Below, piece by piece: positions 46,707 through 55,165 of a stretch of 64,000 bases of DNA. The position numbers and the translations under genes are program-made. The stretch is taken from contig DASQSE010000121.1 of assembly GCA_035642535.1 (NCBI GenBank), forward strand, positions 1 to 64,000, read 5' to 3'. Source of the DNA: Jatrophihabitans sp035642535 (GTDB taxonomy: Bacteria > Actinomycetota > Actinomycetes > Mycobacteriales > Jatrophihabitantaceae). Every line of letters begins with the position of its first letter. The first letter of the stretch is position 1. The notes beneath the pieces were generated by a model. It had not been told where the DNA came from. It did no database searches and was given only the letters and a program-made list of their open reading frames with translations.

Positions 46707-47165
46707 CTACTCCGGCGCCTGCACCGTCGCCATCATGCGGTCGAGTTCCCAGAAGGCGCGCAGTGAGACGAGCTGGCCGGCGTCGTCGACGGTGTAGTGG
46801 AAGACCCCCTCGCACGAGGCCCGGTAGCCGTTCGACAGCGTGGTGTGGATCGTCCCGACATTGACGCACTCGTTCGCGCAGACGAAAGAGTCGTCGATCT
46901 CGATCTCGAAGCGCGCGACCGTTGCGATGGTGAGGTCCCAGAAGCGTGCGCGCCCCTCCGGCCCGTGATGGCCGGTACCGTCCTCGTCGAACATCGACGG
47001 CCCGACCGGGTCCTCGATCCAGCCGTCGGCGGCGAAGTTGGCCAGCCACGCCTGCTTGTCCTTACGCAGCACCGCGTCGTAGGAGCGGAACGTGGCATCG
47101 CGCGCCGGGTGCGGGGCCCGGCTCGGTGCGTTCCAGTGCAGCACGGAAGGTTCCGTCGCGGTCAT
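46707..47165 (-). CDS. NTF2-like / SnoaL-fold protein in the ltp operon
   Basis: A 152-residue protein of the nuclear-transport-factor-2-like fold: FRSYDAVLRKDKQAWLANFA near the N-terminus, DGWIEDPVGPSMFDEDGTGH (the pocket loop) and WDLTIATVARFEIEID. The fold includes ketosteroid isomerases and polyketide cyclases; the active Asp of ketosteroid isomerase is not obvious. ATG 47165 overlaps the ltp3 stop (ATGA), so it is translationally coupled to a steroid-degradation gene. Confidence 0.8.
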   Translation of the reverse strand: MTATEPSVLHWNAPSRAPHPARDATFRSYDAVLRKDKQAWLANFAADGWIEDPVGPSMFDEDGTGHHGPEGRARFWDLTIATVARFEIEIDDSFVCANECVNVGTIHTTLSNGYRASCEGVFHYTVDDAGQLVSLRAFWELDRMMATVQAPE

Positions 47166-48316
47166 GGCTTCTCCGATCCGACAACCCACATCGAGAAGAA
47201 TTGCGAGCCACCTCCGTAGGCATGGCCGACCGCCTTGCGGACGCCCTCGACCTGGTGCTCGCCGGCGCGTCCCATCACCTGCATCGCCGCCTCCGCGAAG
47301 CGGATCATTCCCGAGGCGCCGATCGGGTTGGAGCTGAGCACGCCGCCCGAGGCGTTGATCGGCAGCTTGCCGCCGATCTCGGTCTCACCGGCCTCCGTCA
47401 GCTTCCAGCCCTCGCCCTCGGGCGTGAAGCCGAGGTTCTCCAGCCACATCGGTTCGAACCACGAGAACGGGACGTAGATCTCTGCGGCGTCGATCTCCTC
47501 GAGCGGGTTCGTGATGCCGGCTTGCTTCCACAGCGCGGCGGCGCAGTCGCGCCCGGCCCGCGGGTTCACCTGGTCACGGCCGGCGTAAGTGGTCGGCTCG
47601 GTGCGCATCGAGGTGGCGTGGATCCACGCCGGCCGGTCGACGGCGCGCGCGGCGTTCTCGCTGCCGATCACGACCGCGCAGGCGCCGTCCGAGGAGGGGC
47701 AGGTCTCGTCGTAACGGATCGGATCCCACAGCATCTGCGACGCCTGGACCTTCTCGACCGTCTGATCCGGTTGCTTCAGGTGCGCGAACGGGTTCTTCGC
47801 TGCGTTGCGGCGATCCTTCGCGGCGACGATCGCGCCCACGTGCGTCGGCGCGCCGGAGCGGCGGATGTAGCTGCGCACGTGCGGCGCGAAGTAGCCTCCC
47901 GCGCCGGCGTTCACCGGCATGTTGAACGGAATCGGGATGGACAGCGCCCACATCGCGTTGGACTCGGACTGCTTCTCCCACGCCACGGCCAGCACCCGTT
48001 CGTGCACGCCCGCATGCACGAGGCTTGCTGCGACCACGCCGGTCGAGCCGCCGACCGAGCCCGCCGTGTGCACGCGCAGCAGCGGCTTGCCGACCGCGCC
48101 GATCGCGTCGGCGAGGGACAGCTCCGGCATCATCACGCCCTCGAAGAAGTCGGGCGCCTTGCCCACCACGACGGCGTCGATGTCGTCCCAGCCGACGTGG
48201 GCGTCGGCGAGCGCGCGGTCGATCGCCTCGTGCAGCAGGCCGGCCATCGACACGTCCTGCCGTTTCGCCCGGTAGTGCGTCTGGCCGGTGCCCAGGACGG
48301 CGGCGCGCTCCTTCAT
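47162..48316 (-). CDS. ltp3: lipid-transfer protein Ltp3 (thiolase-fold aldolase subunit)
   Basis: A 384-residue thiolase-superfamily protein of the SCP-x/Ltp type without the standard thiolase Cys pair. Segments are AAVLGTGQTHYRAKR, GWDDIDAVVVGKAPDF and SNPIGASGMIRFAEAA. It matches Rv3523 (ltp3) by order: DUF35-ltp4-ltp3. In Rhodococcus Ltp3 and Ltp4 are needed to break down side chains of C-24-branched sterols by retro-aldol cleavage. It overlaps ltp4 (ATGA) and the SnoaL-like gene. Confidence 0.9.
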   Translation of the reverse strand: MKERAAVLGTGQTHYRAKRQDVSMAGLLHEAIDRALADAHVGWDDIDAVVVGKAPDFFEGVMMPELSLADAIGAVGKPLLRVHTAGSVGGSTGVVAASLVHAGVHERVLAVAWEKQSESNAMWALSIPIPFNMPVNAGAGGYFAPHVRSYIRRSGAPTHVGAIVAAKDRRNAAKNPFAHLKQPDQTVEKVQASQMLWDPIRYDETCPSSDGACAVVIGSENAARAVDRPAWIHATSMRTEPTTYAGRDQVNPRAGRDCAAALWKQAGITNPLEEIDAAEIYVPFSWFEPMWLENLGFTPEGEGWKLTEAGETEIGGKLPINASGGVLSSNPIGASGMIRFAEAAMQVMGRAGEHQVEGVRKAVGHAYGGGSQFFSMWVVGSEKP

Positions 48317-49365
48317 CGCCCCTCCATGACGCAGACCAGGTTCTGCTGCAGCGCGGGTCCGGCGGTCGCGTGCGCCATGACCCGTCCGGCGGCGCCGTCG
48401 AAGATCTGCCGGGCCGCCTCCCCGACGCGGACGAGCCCGCCGGCGAACATCGGATTGCCCGCGAGCGCGCCGCCGGACGGCGTCAACCGGACGTCGTCGC
48501 CGAGGCCGAGCTCGGCGTGCAGGAGCAGCTCCTGGTGGGTGAACGGAGTGTGCAGTTCGGCGACCTCGACGCTGTCGATGCCGGCCGTCCGCGCCGCCTT
48601 GGCCGCGGACGGTGAGGTCGTGAGGTCGCGCGCGCCGATATGCGCCGAGTCGATCGCGTGCGCGATCCCGGTGATCCACGCCGGCCGAGGCGACAGGCGG
48701 CGCGCCCGCTCGTCCGCGGCGAGGACGATCACCGCGGCGCCGTCTGTGATGGGCGCGCAGTCGTGCCGGCGCAGCGGCTGCGCGAGATACGGCTCGGCGA
48801 GCAACGCGTCGACGTCCTTCGAGCCGGCCAGTTGCGCGTTCGGGTTGGTCTCCGCGTCGCGCCGCGCACGCACCGCGACCTCGGCCATCGCCGCCTCGCT
48901 CCAACGGCCCTGCTCTATGCCGAGCTGTGCCTGCAGCCCGGCGATCGCGAGCGAGTCCGGCCACAGCGGCGCGAGCACGTACGGGTCGAGTTGCAGCGCC
49001 AAGGTGCGCCGCAGGTCGCCGGCCGACGACTTCCCGAATCCGTAGACGAGCGCGGTGTCCACGTCGCCGGTCTGGATCTTGACCCATGCCTCGTACATCG
49101 CCCACGCGGCGTCTGCCTCGACGTGCGACTCGTTGATGGGCGGCACCGGTCCGGTCGCGTCGATCGCCGAGACGAACGAGAACGCCCGGCCCGCGAGATA
49201 GTCGGACGATCCCGAGCACCAGAACCCGATGTCGTGCTTGGTGATGTCAAGGTCGCGCAACACGCCGTTGATGATCGGCACGAGCATCTCGACGCCGTTC
49301 GTCGTGGCTCTTGTTTCCCGCACCTGCGGCGTCTGCGCGAAACCCACGACCGCGACGTCTCTCAC
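48313..49365 (-). CDS. ltp4: lipid-transfer protein Ltp4 (thiolase-fold aldolase subunit)
   Basis: A 350-residue partner of Ltp3. It starts with VAVVGFAQTPQVRETRATTN and includes DIGFWCSGSSDYLAGRA, CAPITDGAAVIVLAADE, VEVAELHTPFTHQELLLHAE and NPMFAGGLVRVGEAA. GTG 49365 overlaps the stop of the DUF35 gene and the stop overlaps ltp3. The pair with the DUF35 protein resembles the Ltp2-ChsH aldolase complex. Confidence 0.9.
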   Translation of the reverse strand: MRDVAVVGFAQTPQVRETRATTNGVEMLVPIINGVLRDLDITKHDIGFWCSGSSDYLAGRAFSFVSAIDATGPVPPINESHVEADAAWAMYEAWVKIQTGDVDTALVYGFGKSSAGDLRRTLALQLDPYVLAPLWPDSLAIAGLQAQLGIEQGRWSEAAMAEVAVRARRDAETNPNAQLAGSKDVDALLAEPYLAQPLRRHDCAPITDGAAVIVLAADERARRLSPRPAWITGIAHAIDSAHIGARDLTTSPSAAKAARTAGIDSVEVAELHTPFTHQELLLHAELGLGDDVRLTPSGGALAGNPMFAGGLVRVGEAARQIFDGAAGRVMAHATAGPALQQNLVCVMEGR

Positions 49366-50318
49366 AGGTGCTCCTTGTACGACTCGTACGGAGCATCCGG
49401 CTCGTCAGTCGGGCGGAAGTGCGTGATGTTCTGCAACCCGGGCACCCACTCCTCGGGCGGTTTCCACACTGCCTCGACGCGCATCCCCATCCGGACCTGC
49501 TCGGCGGGGCAGTCGAGGATGAGGTGCAGGAACGCGATGTCAGCCCCGTCCAACAAGACGTACGCGGCGACGTACGGCGGCGTGATGCGCTGACCGAGGA
49601 ACGGCACGTTCACGATGCAGAAGGTCGTCACGACGCCGCGGTCCGGTAGCTCGACCTCCTCCTTGGTCGGCACCCCGTCAACCGGACATGCGCCGCGCGG
49701 CGGGATGTAGACCTTGCCGCACTGCGGGCAGCGCTGCCCGACCAGCCGGCCCTGCTCGAGCGCGCGAAGATATCGCGTCTCCTGCTCGGACGCCGAGTGC
49801 TGCACGCGCAGCTCGATCGGCGTGGTGATCATCGAGACGTCCGGCGGAGGAGGCTGCGCGTGTTCGCGCGGTGCGTCCGTCTCCGGCTCGAAGCACAGGA
49901 TGTCCCGGATGTGGCCGACGGGCTCGGCCGCCCAGCGCGCCTGGACGCGCAGCCCGGCTCGGACCGCGTCGGGGGAGAGGACGTCGAGCGCGTGCAGCAT
50001 GCCGGTGTCCGCGCCGTCGAGTTGCACGAGCGCCCAGGCGAACGGCCGATCGAGCGGCTGGCCGGGCAGCGGCTCGGCGGCCCAGCTCCAACTGACCACC
50101 GCGCCGTGATCGGCCACGTCTACGAACTCGGTGATCGCGGCACCGGTGGCAGGGTCGTACTCGAGCGGCGGCACATAGACCCGGCCGTCCGAGCCGCGGC
50201 CGCCGACGAGCCGGCGTCCGGCGAGTCCCGTCATGAACCGGCTCAGGGTCGGGCCGAGGGATCGCGTGTAGTCGAAGCTCAGCTCGATCGACGCGCTCAG
50301 CGGTTGGACAACCGTCAT
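49362..50318 (-). CDS. double DUF35 OB-fold/zinc-ribbon protein (Rv3521-like)
   Basis: A 318-residue protein with two DUF35 modules. The N-terminal half lacks zinc-ribbon cysteines. The C-terminal half has VGQRCPQCGKVYIPPRGACP, a zinc-binding module, and the OB-fold end VRMGMRVEAVWKP. DUF35 proteins stabilise thiolase-like aldolases in steroid pathways, so it should form a complex with Ltp3/Ltp4. ATG 50318 is 9 nt from the KstR operator at 50328. Confidence 0.88.
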   Translation of the reverse strand: MTVVQPLSASIELSFDYTRSLGPTLSRFMTGLAGRRLVGGRGSDGRVYVPPLEYDPATGAAITEFVDVADHGAVVSWSWAAEPLPGQPLDRPFAWALVQLDGADTGMLHALDVLSPDAVRAGLRVQARWAAEPVGHIRDILCFEPETDAPREHAQPPPPDVSMITTPIELRVQHSASEQETRYLRALEQGRLVGQRCPQCGKVYIPPRGACPVDGVPTKEEVELPDRGVVTTFCIVNVPFLGQRITPPYVAAYVLLDGADIAFLHLILDCPAEQVRMGMRVEAVWKPPEEWVPGLQNITHFRPTDEPDAPYESYKEHL

Positions 50319-50327
50319 GCCCAGAAG

Positions 50328-50341
50328 TGAAACACGTTCTA
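50328..50341. promoter_or_regulatory. KstR operator for the DUF35-ltp4-ltp3 operon
   Basis: TGAAACACGTTCTA, an exact TnnAACnnGTTnnA match and the same 14-mer as the operator before the FadD8-like gene, including the flanking aag and g. It also lies 83 nt before moxR on the other strand. Confidence 0.87.
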
Positions 50342-50424
50342 GATTTCCGCGCCACCCTCGCGCCGCACGTGTAACCGGCCACTCGACCGAGGTCGGAGCA
50401 CGGGCGCGGTGCGACGATGGCTGG

Positions 50425-51279
50425 ATGTTCCAGTCGCCCGAACAGGTCGGCACCGAGCTGGCTCGGGTCCGCTATCTGACCGACGCTGCCACCGCGACAA
50501 CGGTGTACCTGGCGGCCGCGCTCGAGAAGCCGCTGCTGGTCGAGGGGCCGGCTGGCGTCGGCAAGACGCAACTGGCCAAGGCGGTGGCGCAGGCGACCGA
50601 CGCCGAGCTGATCCGGCTGCAGTGCTACGAGGGTCTGGACGAGGCGCGCGCCCTCTACGAGTGGAACTACAAGAAGCAGCTGCTGCGGATTCAAGCCGCG
50701 CCCGCTGATCAAGCGTGGGAGCAGACGCACGACGACATCTTCACCGACGAGTTCTTGCTCGCCCGGCCGCTGCTGTCGGCCATCCGTCGCGCGCAGCCGA
50801 CCGTCCTGCTCATCGACGAGGCGGACAAGACCGACGTCGAGGTCGAGGCACTGCTGCTCGAGGTGCTCTCGGACTTCCAGGTGACGATCCCCGAGCTCGG
50901 CACCGTCACGGCAGTCCGGCGCCCCTTCGTCGTCGTCACCTCGAACGCGACGCGCGAACTTTCCGAAGCGCTCAAGCGGCGCTGCCTGTACATCCACCTG
51001 GAGTATCCGAGCCCGGAGCGCGAGCGCGACATCGTCCTCGCCCAGGTGCCGGACATCGAGCCGGCGCTTGCCGAGGAGCTCGCCCGCACCGCGGCGACGC
51101 TGCGCACCCTCGAGCTCAAGAAGGCGCCCTCCGTCGCCGAGACGATCGACTGGGCCAGGACACTGCTCGCGCTCGGCGTCGGCACCCTCGACGAGGACGC
51201 GATTGCGCGGACGCTCGGTGTCGTCCTCAAACACCACTCGGACCACGCGCGCGCGGCGAAGGAGCTCGGGCTCTCGTGA
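50425..51279 (+). CDS. MoxR-type AAA+ ATPase
   Basis: A 284-residue AAA+ ATPase: LLVEGPAGVGKTQLAKAVA (Walker A near 40), VLLIDEADKTDVEVEALLLE (Walker B), VVTSNATRELSEALKRR (sensor 1 and arginine finger). MoxR proteins act as chaperones together with a VWA protein, here the next gene, which overlaps by 4 nt. The exact client is unknown. Confidence 0.88.
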   Translation: MFQSPEQVGTELARVRYLTDAATATTVYLAAALEKPLLVEGPAGVGKTQLAKAVAQATDAELIRLQCYEGLDEARALYEWNYKKQLLRIQAAPADQAWEQTHDDIFTDEFLLARPLLSAIRRAQPTVLLIDEADKTDVEVEALLLEVLSDFQVTIPELGTVTAVRRPFVVVTSNATRELSEALKRRCLYIHLEYPSPERERDIVLAQVPDIEPALAEELARTAATLRTLELKKAPSVAETIDWARTLLALGVGTLDEDAIARTLGVVLKHHSDHARAAKELGLS

Positions 51280-52679
51280 CGCTGCTCGACCGGCACATCG
51301 GCTTCCTCGACGCGCTGCGTGACGCCGGACTGACGATCTCTGTCGCGGAAGGGCTCGACGCGGTGCACTCGATGCGCGCGATCGACCTGCTCGATCGCGA
51401 GCAGCTGCGCGCCGCGTACGCCGCGACGCTGGTCAAGCGTCACCATCATCGGCCGGCCTTCGACCGCGTCTTCGACATCTTCTACCCGCCGGTGACCGGT
51501 GCGTCGGCCGTCGCGCCGAGCCGCACCGCGCCGCCGCCGCGTGATCCCGACGCCGCTCATCGCGGGCCGCTCGAGGACCCGGTGCGGGACCGGATCCGTG
51601 CCGACCTCGCTGCCTACCTGCGAGATGGTGACGATCAGCTGCTCGACGCGGTCGCGCGCGAGGCAGTGGCGGCGTTCGGCATGGTCCCCGGCCGGATGTC
51701 GGGGGAGGCGTCGTGGTCGCGGACGGCGGTGCTCGACCGGGTCTCGGCGCAGACGCTCATGGCCGGCCTGCTCGAGGCCTTCCTCGCCGGCGCGGAGCGC
51801 GGCGGGCTCGCCGATCGACGGGCGCGCACCACGATCGGCGAGCGCATCGCACGCTTCGAGCAGCGGGTCGACGTCGACGTCCGGCGCCGGATGGCCGAGT
51901 CGACCGACGCGGCGCGTGTCGCACGCGCCGCCGCGCGCCCGACGATCGATCAGGTGAACTTCCTCGGCGCGACGCGCGCGGATCTTGTCGCGCTGCGCCG
52001 CGAGATCCAGCCGCTCGCCCGCCGGCTCGCGAGCCGGCTCGCGATGGACCACCGGCATCGCAAACGCGGCCAGCTCGACTTCCGGCGCACCATCCGCGCA
52101 TCGCTCGCGACGGGCGGCGTGCCGCTGACCACGCACCATCGGCCGCGGCGGCCGCTGAAGACCGAGCTGGTGGTGTTGTGCGACATCAGCGAGTCGGTGT
52201 CGTCGTTCGCGCACTTCACCCTGCTGCTGGTGTACGCGCTGCGCGAGCAGTTCACCAAGGTGCGGGCGTGGGCGTTCGTCGACGAGCTGGACGAGGTGAC
52301 GCGCTTCTTCGCGCCCGGCGGTGACGTGCTCGACGCGGTGACCCGGCTGGCGGACGAGGCGGACGTCACCTGGCTGCTCGGCCGCACCGACTACGGCCGG
52401 GCTCTCGAGCTCTTCCAGCAACGGTTTCCGGACGCCGTCGGACCGCGCACGTCGTTGCTCATCCTCGGCGACGCCCGGTCGAACTACGGCGATCTCGCGC
52501 TGCCCGTCCTCACCGACCTCGCGGCCCGCGCCAAGCACGCGTACTGGCTCAACCCGGAGCGTCGCGCGATATGGGACACCGGCGACTCCAGGGCGAGCGA
52601 GTACGGCGCGATCGTGCCGATGGTCGAGTGTCGCAACCTCGCCCAGCTCGGCGAGTTCGTGCACGACCTCGCCGGTTGA
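51276..52679 (+). CDS. VWA-domain protein, CoxE-like
   Basis: A 467-residue protein. The C-terminal von Willebrand A domain starts at about 275 with the MIDAS motif ELVVLCDISESVSSFAHF (DxSxS). The N-terminal half is helical with a long basic stretch. CoxE/YehP-type VWA proteins work with a MoxR ATPase in metal insertion into CO dehydrogenase and similar enzymes; no such enzyme gene is in the window. GTG 51276 overlaps moxR (GTGA). The 3' end abuts the convergent reductase gene with no gap. Confidence 0.85.
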   Translation: MTLLDRHIGFLDALRDAGLTISVAEGLDAVHSMRAIDLLDREQLRAAYAATLVKRHHHRPAFDRVFDIFYPPVTGASAVAPSRTAPPPRDPDAAHRGPLEDPVRDRIRADLAAYLRDGDDQLLDAVAREAVAAFGMVPGRMSGEASWSRTAVLDRVSAQTLMAGLLEAFLAGAERGGLADRRARTTIGERIARFEQRVDVDVRRRMAESTDAARVARAAARPTIDQVNFLGATRADLVALRREIQPLARRLASRLAMDHRHRKRGQLDFRRTIRASLATGGVPLTTHHRPRRPLKTELVVLCDISESVSSFAHFTLLLVYALREQFTKVRAWAFVDELDEVTRFFAPGGDVLDAVTRLADEADVTWLLGRTDYGRALELFQQRFPDAVGPRTSLLILGDARSNYGDLALPVLTDLAARAKHAYWLNPERRAIWDTGDSRASEYGAIVPMVECRNLAQLGEFVHDLAG

Positions 52680-53627
52680 TCAGGGAATGAGGACGAGCTT
52701 GCCGGTGACGTGGCCGGCCTTGCTCTCGCGATGGGCCGCGGCCGCGTCGGCAAGCGGGTAGGTCTTCGCCACGACGAGGTGCAGCTTCCCGGCCGCCGCC
52801 GCCTCGGTGAGCGTGAACCGCGCTGCACTGCGAATCGCGGTGCCCGGATCGGCACCCGGCCCGCCGCCGATGATATTGACGCCGAGTTGCCCGCCGCGCG
52901 CGAAGTTCGCGATCGACGTGATGCGCGAGCGATCGGCAACGAGCTGCACGGACACGTCGAGCGCCTCGTCGGTGCCGATGAGGTCGACAGCGGCATCCAC
53001 TCCTTCTGGCGCAGCGGCGCGGACCCGGTCGACCAGGCCCGGTCCGTACTCGACGGGCAGTGCACCAAGCTCGCGCAGCAACTCGTGCTTCGCCGGGCTC
53101 GCGGTCGCGATGATCGTCGCGCCGCGCTGCGCAGCGAGCTGGACGGCGAGCAGTCCGACACCGCCCGCCGCGCCGTGCAACAGCACGGTCTCACCGGCAC
53201 CGAGCCGGACGGACGCCAGCGCATGCACCGCAGTGACGCCGACGACCAGCAGAGCGCCCGCCATCGGCCAGTCGAGCTGCGGCGGCTTGGGCACCACCGA
53301 GGTCGCGGGCACGACCAGCTCCGCTGCGTAGGCGCCGCGCGCCGGGTAGGTGATCACCTCGTCACCGACCGCAACTGGCCCGGCCGGTCCGGCTGCACCC
53401 TCGCCGACGGCGGCCACCACGCCGGCCGCCTCATGCCCAAGGCGGATCGGCAAGGCGCTCGGGTCGGAGCCGAAAAGGCCGCTGTACGCCTTGTGGTCGA
53501 TCGGGTTGACGCCGATGGCGCGTACGTCGATGCGGACCTCACCCGGTCCGGGTTCGGGTGTCGGCAGATCGAGAACTTCCAGGGCTTCCGGACCGCCGTA
53601 GCTGGTCGCGGCGACGACAGTGCTCAC
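52680..53627 (-). CDS. zinc-less alcohol dehydrogenase / quinone oxidoreductase
   Basis: A 315-residue MDR-superfamily oxidoreductase. It has the catalytic-domain segment VLDLPTPEPGPGEVRIDVRA, the GHEAAGVVAAVGEGA loop, LLHGAAGGVGLLAVQLAAQ (NADP-binding GxxGxxG) and a C-terminal AAAHRESKAGHVTGKLVLIP. No zinc ligands are apparent, so a quinone-oxidoreductase or enoyl-reductase-type reaction is likely. The start is GTG 53627. Substrate unknown. Confidence 0.85.
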   Translation of the reverse strand: MSTVVAATSYGGPEALEVLDLPTPEPGPGEVRIDVRAIGVNPIDHKAYSGLFGSDPSALPIRLGHEAAGVVAAVGEGAAGPAGPVAVGDEVITYPARGAYAAELVVPATSVVPKPPQLDWPMAGALLVVGVTAVHALASVRLGAGETVLLHGAAGGVGLLAVQLAAQRGATIIATASPAKHELLRELGALPVEYGPGLVDRVRAAAPEGVDAAVDLIGTDEALDVSVQLVADRSRITSIANFARGGQLGVNIIGGGPGADPGTAIRSAARFTLTEAAAAGKLHLVVAKTYPLADAAAAHRESKAGHVTGKLVLIP

Positions 53628-53668
53628 GTCATCCGCAACTGCGCGCCCAGCCTCGTGATTCCGGTCAG

Positions 53669-53674
53669 TAGCCT
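53669..53674 (+). promoter_or_regulatory. -10 hexamer of a predicted leaderless O-methyltransferase mRNA
   Basis: TAGCCT ends 7 nt before ATG 53682, with no ribosome-binding site between. Confidence 0.45.
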
Positions 53675-53681
53675 TCGATCC

Positions 53682-54335
53682 ATGCGCAACTTCCTCGTCA
53701 CCGACGCCGTTCGCGACTACGCCGTGCGCCACGGCAGCTGGCAACCGGACGAGGTGGTGGGCGAGCTGCGCGCCGAGACAACAGCACTCGGTGACGTCTC
53801 GCGCATGCAGATCGGCGACGATCAGGGACAGTTGCTGACGATGATGGCCCGGCTGGTCGGCGCGCGCCGCGCGGTCGAGGTGGGTACCTTCACCGGCTAC
53901 TCGAGTCTGTGCATCGCGCGCGGGCTCGCCGACGGCGGGTCGCTGCTCTGCTGCGACGTGAGCGAGGAGTGGACCGCGCTCGGCGTCCGGGCGTGGGAGC
54001 GCGCCGGGCTGAGCGGACGCATCGAACTCAAGATCGCTCCGGCGCTGGACACGCTGCGCACGCTGCCGGCAGACGCGGACATCGATCTCGTGTTCATCGA
54101 CGCCGACAAGACCGGCTATGCGTCGTACTGGGACGAGCTCGTGCCGCGGGTGCGCTCCGGCGGTGTGCTGCTCGCCGACAACGTGTTGTGGAGCGGCGAG
54201 ATCGTCGACGAACAGGTCACCGACACGAACACGAACGCGCTGCGTGAGTTCAACGCCAAGGTTGCGCACGACGACCGTGTCGAGGTGGCGGTGCTGCCGG
54301 CCTTCGACGGGCTGACGATTGCCCGCAAGCTGTAG
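53682..54335 (+). CDS. class I SAM-dependent O-methyltransferase
   Basis: A 217-residue catechol-O-methyltransferase-like (PF01596-type) enzyme. It has RRAVEVGTFTGYSSLCIARG (SAM loop), LLCCDVSEEW, IDLVFIDADKTGYASYWDEL (metal Asp) and GGVLLADNVLWSGEI. These methylate phenolic or polyketide acceptors with a divalent cation; the substrate is unknown. It starts at ATG 53682 and is 3 nt from the EEP gene downstream. Confidence 0.88.
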   Translation: MRNFLVTDAVRDYAVRHGSWQPDEVVGELRAETTALGDVSRMQIGDDQGQLLTMMARLVGARRAVEVGTFTGYSSLCIARGLADGGSLLCCDVSEEWTALGVRAWERAGLSGRIELKIAPALDTLRTLPADADIDLVFIDADKTGYASYWDELVPRVRSGGVLLADNVLWSGEIVDEQVTDTNTNALREFNAKVAHDDRVEVAVLPAFDGLTIARKL

Positions 54336-54338
54336 CGC

Positions 54339-55061
54339 GTGCGCATCGCTACCTTCAACATTCGGCACGCGGCGCCGAAGGACTCCTACCGCGGCCTGCC
54401 GGACAAGCTGGGCGAGGCCTGCGTCGAACTCGATGCCGACGTGTTGGGCCTGCAAGAGGTGGACGTCGGCGTGCCGCGCTCGCAGTCGGCGGATCTGGCG
54501 AAGGTGGCCGCCGAGGCGTGCGGGATGAGCTATCACTTCGCCAAGGCGCGGCGGCACATGGGGCAGGGGCAGTACGGCAACGCGCTGCTCGTCCGCGGCC
54601 GCATCGACGACGTCCGGGTGGTGCCGCTGGCCGGCGACCATCGGCACACCGTCCAGATCGGTGGGCTGGCGATCAAGCCGTTCCGCGAGTCCAGGAACGT
54701 GATCGTCGCGACTGCGACGGTCGGCGGGCACCGCATCGCGATTGCGACCGGCCACTTCGCCGTCGACGCGTCCGTTCGGCACGCGCAACTCGTTCGCGCC
54801 GCCGAGAGCCTCACGTCCCGGCCACCGCCACGAGCCCTGCTCGGCGACTTCAACATCGGTTGGCGCAAGGCCGCGGCTTGGCTCGAGCGGTACGGCTTGA
54901 CGCTGGCGGAGGCACTGCTCGAACCGGCTCGTCCCGAGCTGCAAGAAGGCATCGACCACGTCGCGGTGGACGGCTTGGCGGTGCAACACGTCGAGACGCG
55001 GTGGCTGCCGATCAGCGATCATCCGGCGAAGATCGTCGACGTCACCTTCCTCCCCTCGTAG
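54339..55061 (+). CDS. endonuclease/exonuclease/phosphatase family protein
   Basis: A 240-residue EEP-fold phosphohydrolase: ATFNIRHAAP near the start, LGLQEVDVGVP (metal Glu), LLGDFNIGW (catalytic Asp/Asn) and PISDHPAKIVDV (final Asp-His). DNA, RNA, lipid or inositol phosphates are possible substrates. GTG 54339 follows the methyltransferase by 3 nt, so the two are co-transcribed. A long inverted repeat follows it. Confidence 0.87.
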   Translation: MRIATFNIRHAAPKDSYRGLPDKLGEACVELDADVLGLQEVDVGVPRSQSADLAKVAAEACGMSYHFAKARRHMGQGQYGNALLVRGRIDDVRVVPLAGDHRHTVQIGGLAIKPFRESRNVIVATATVGGHRIAIATGHFAVDASVRHAQLVRAAESLTSRPPPRALLGDFNIGWRKAAAWLERYGLTLAEALLEPARPELQEGIDHVAVDGLAVQHVETRWLPISDHPAKIVDVTFLPS

Positions 55062-55071
55062 CCACCCGCCG

Positions 55072-55124
55072 GTGATCAACAGGCGTGCAACGTCGTGTCA
55101 TGACGGTTCGGCCCTGTTGATCAC
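55072..55124. terminator. 12-bp inverted repeat between convergent genes
   Basis: GTGATCAACAGG (55072-55083) pairs perfectly with CCTGTTGATCAC (55113-55124) around a 29-nt loop. It sits in the only long convergent gap of the window (EEP gene to echA19) and fits a bidirectional terminator. A repeat family element is the alternative, since TTGATCA-type arms recur in some actinobacteria. Confidence 0.6.
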
Positions 55125-55165
55125 GGGAGAAGGAAGGAGGGGGTGGTGAAGGTGGACGCACCAGG

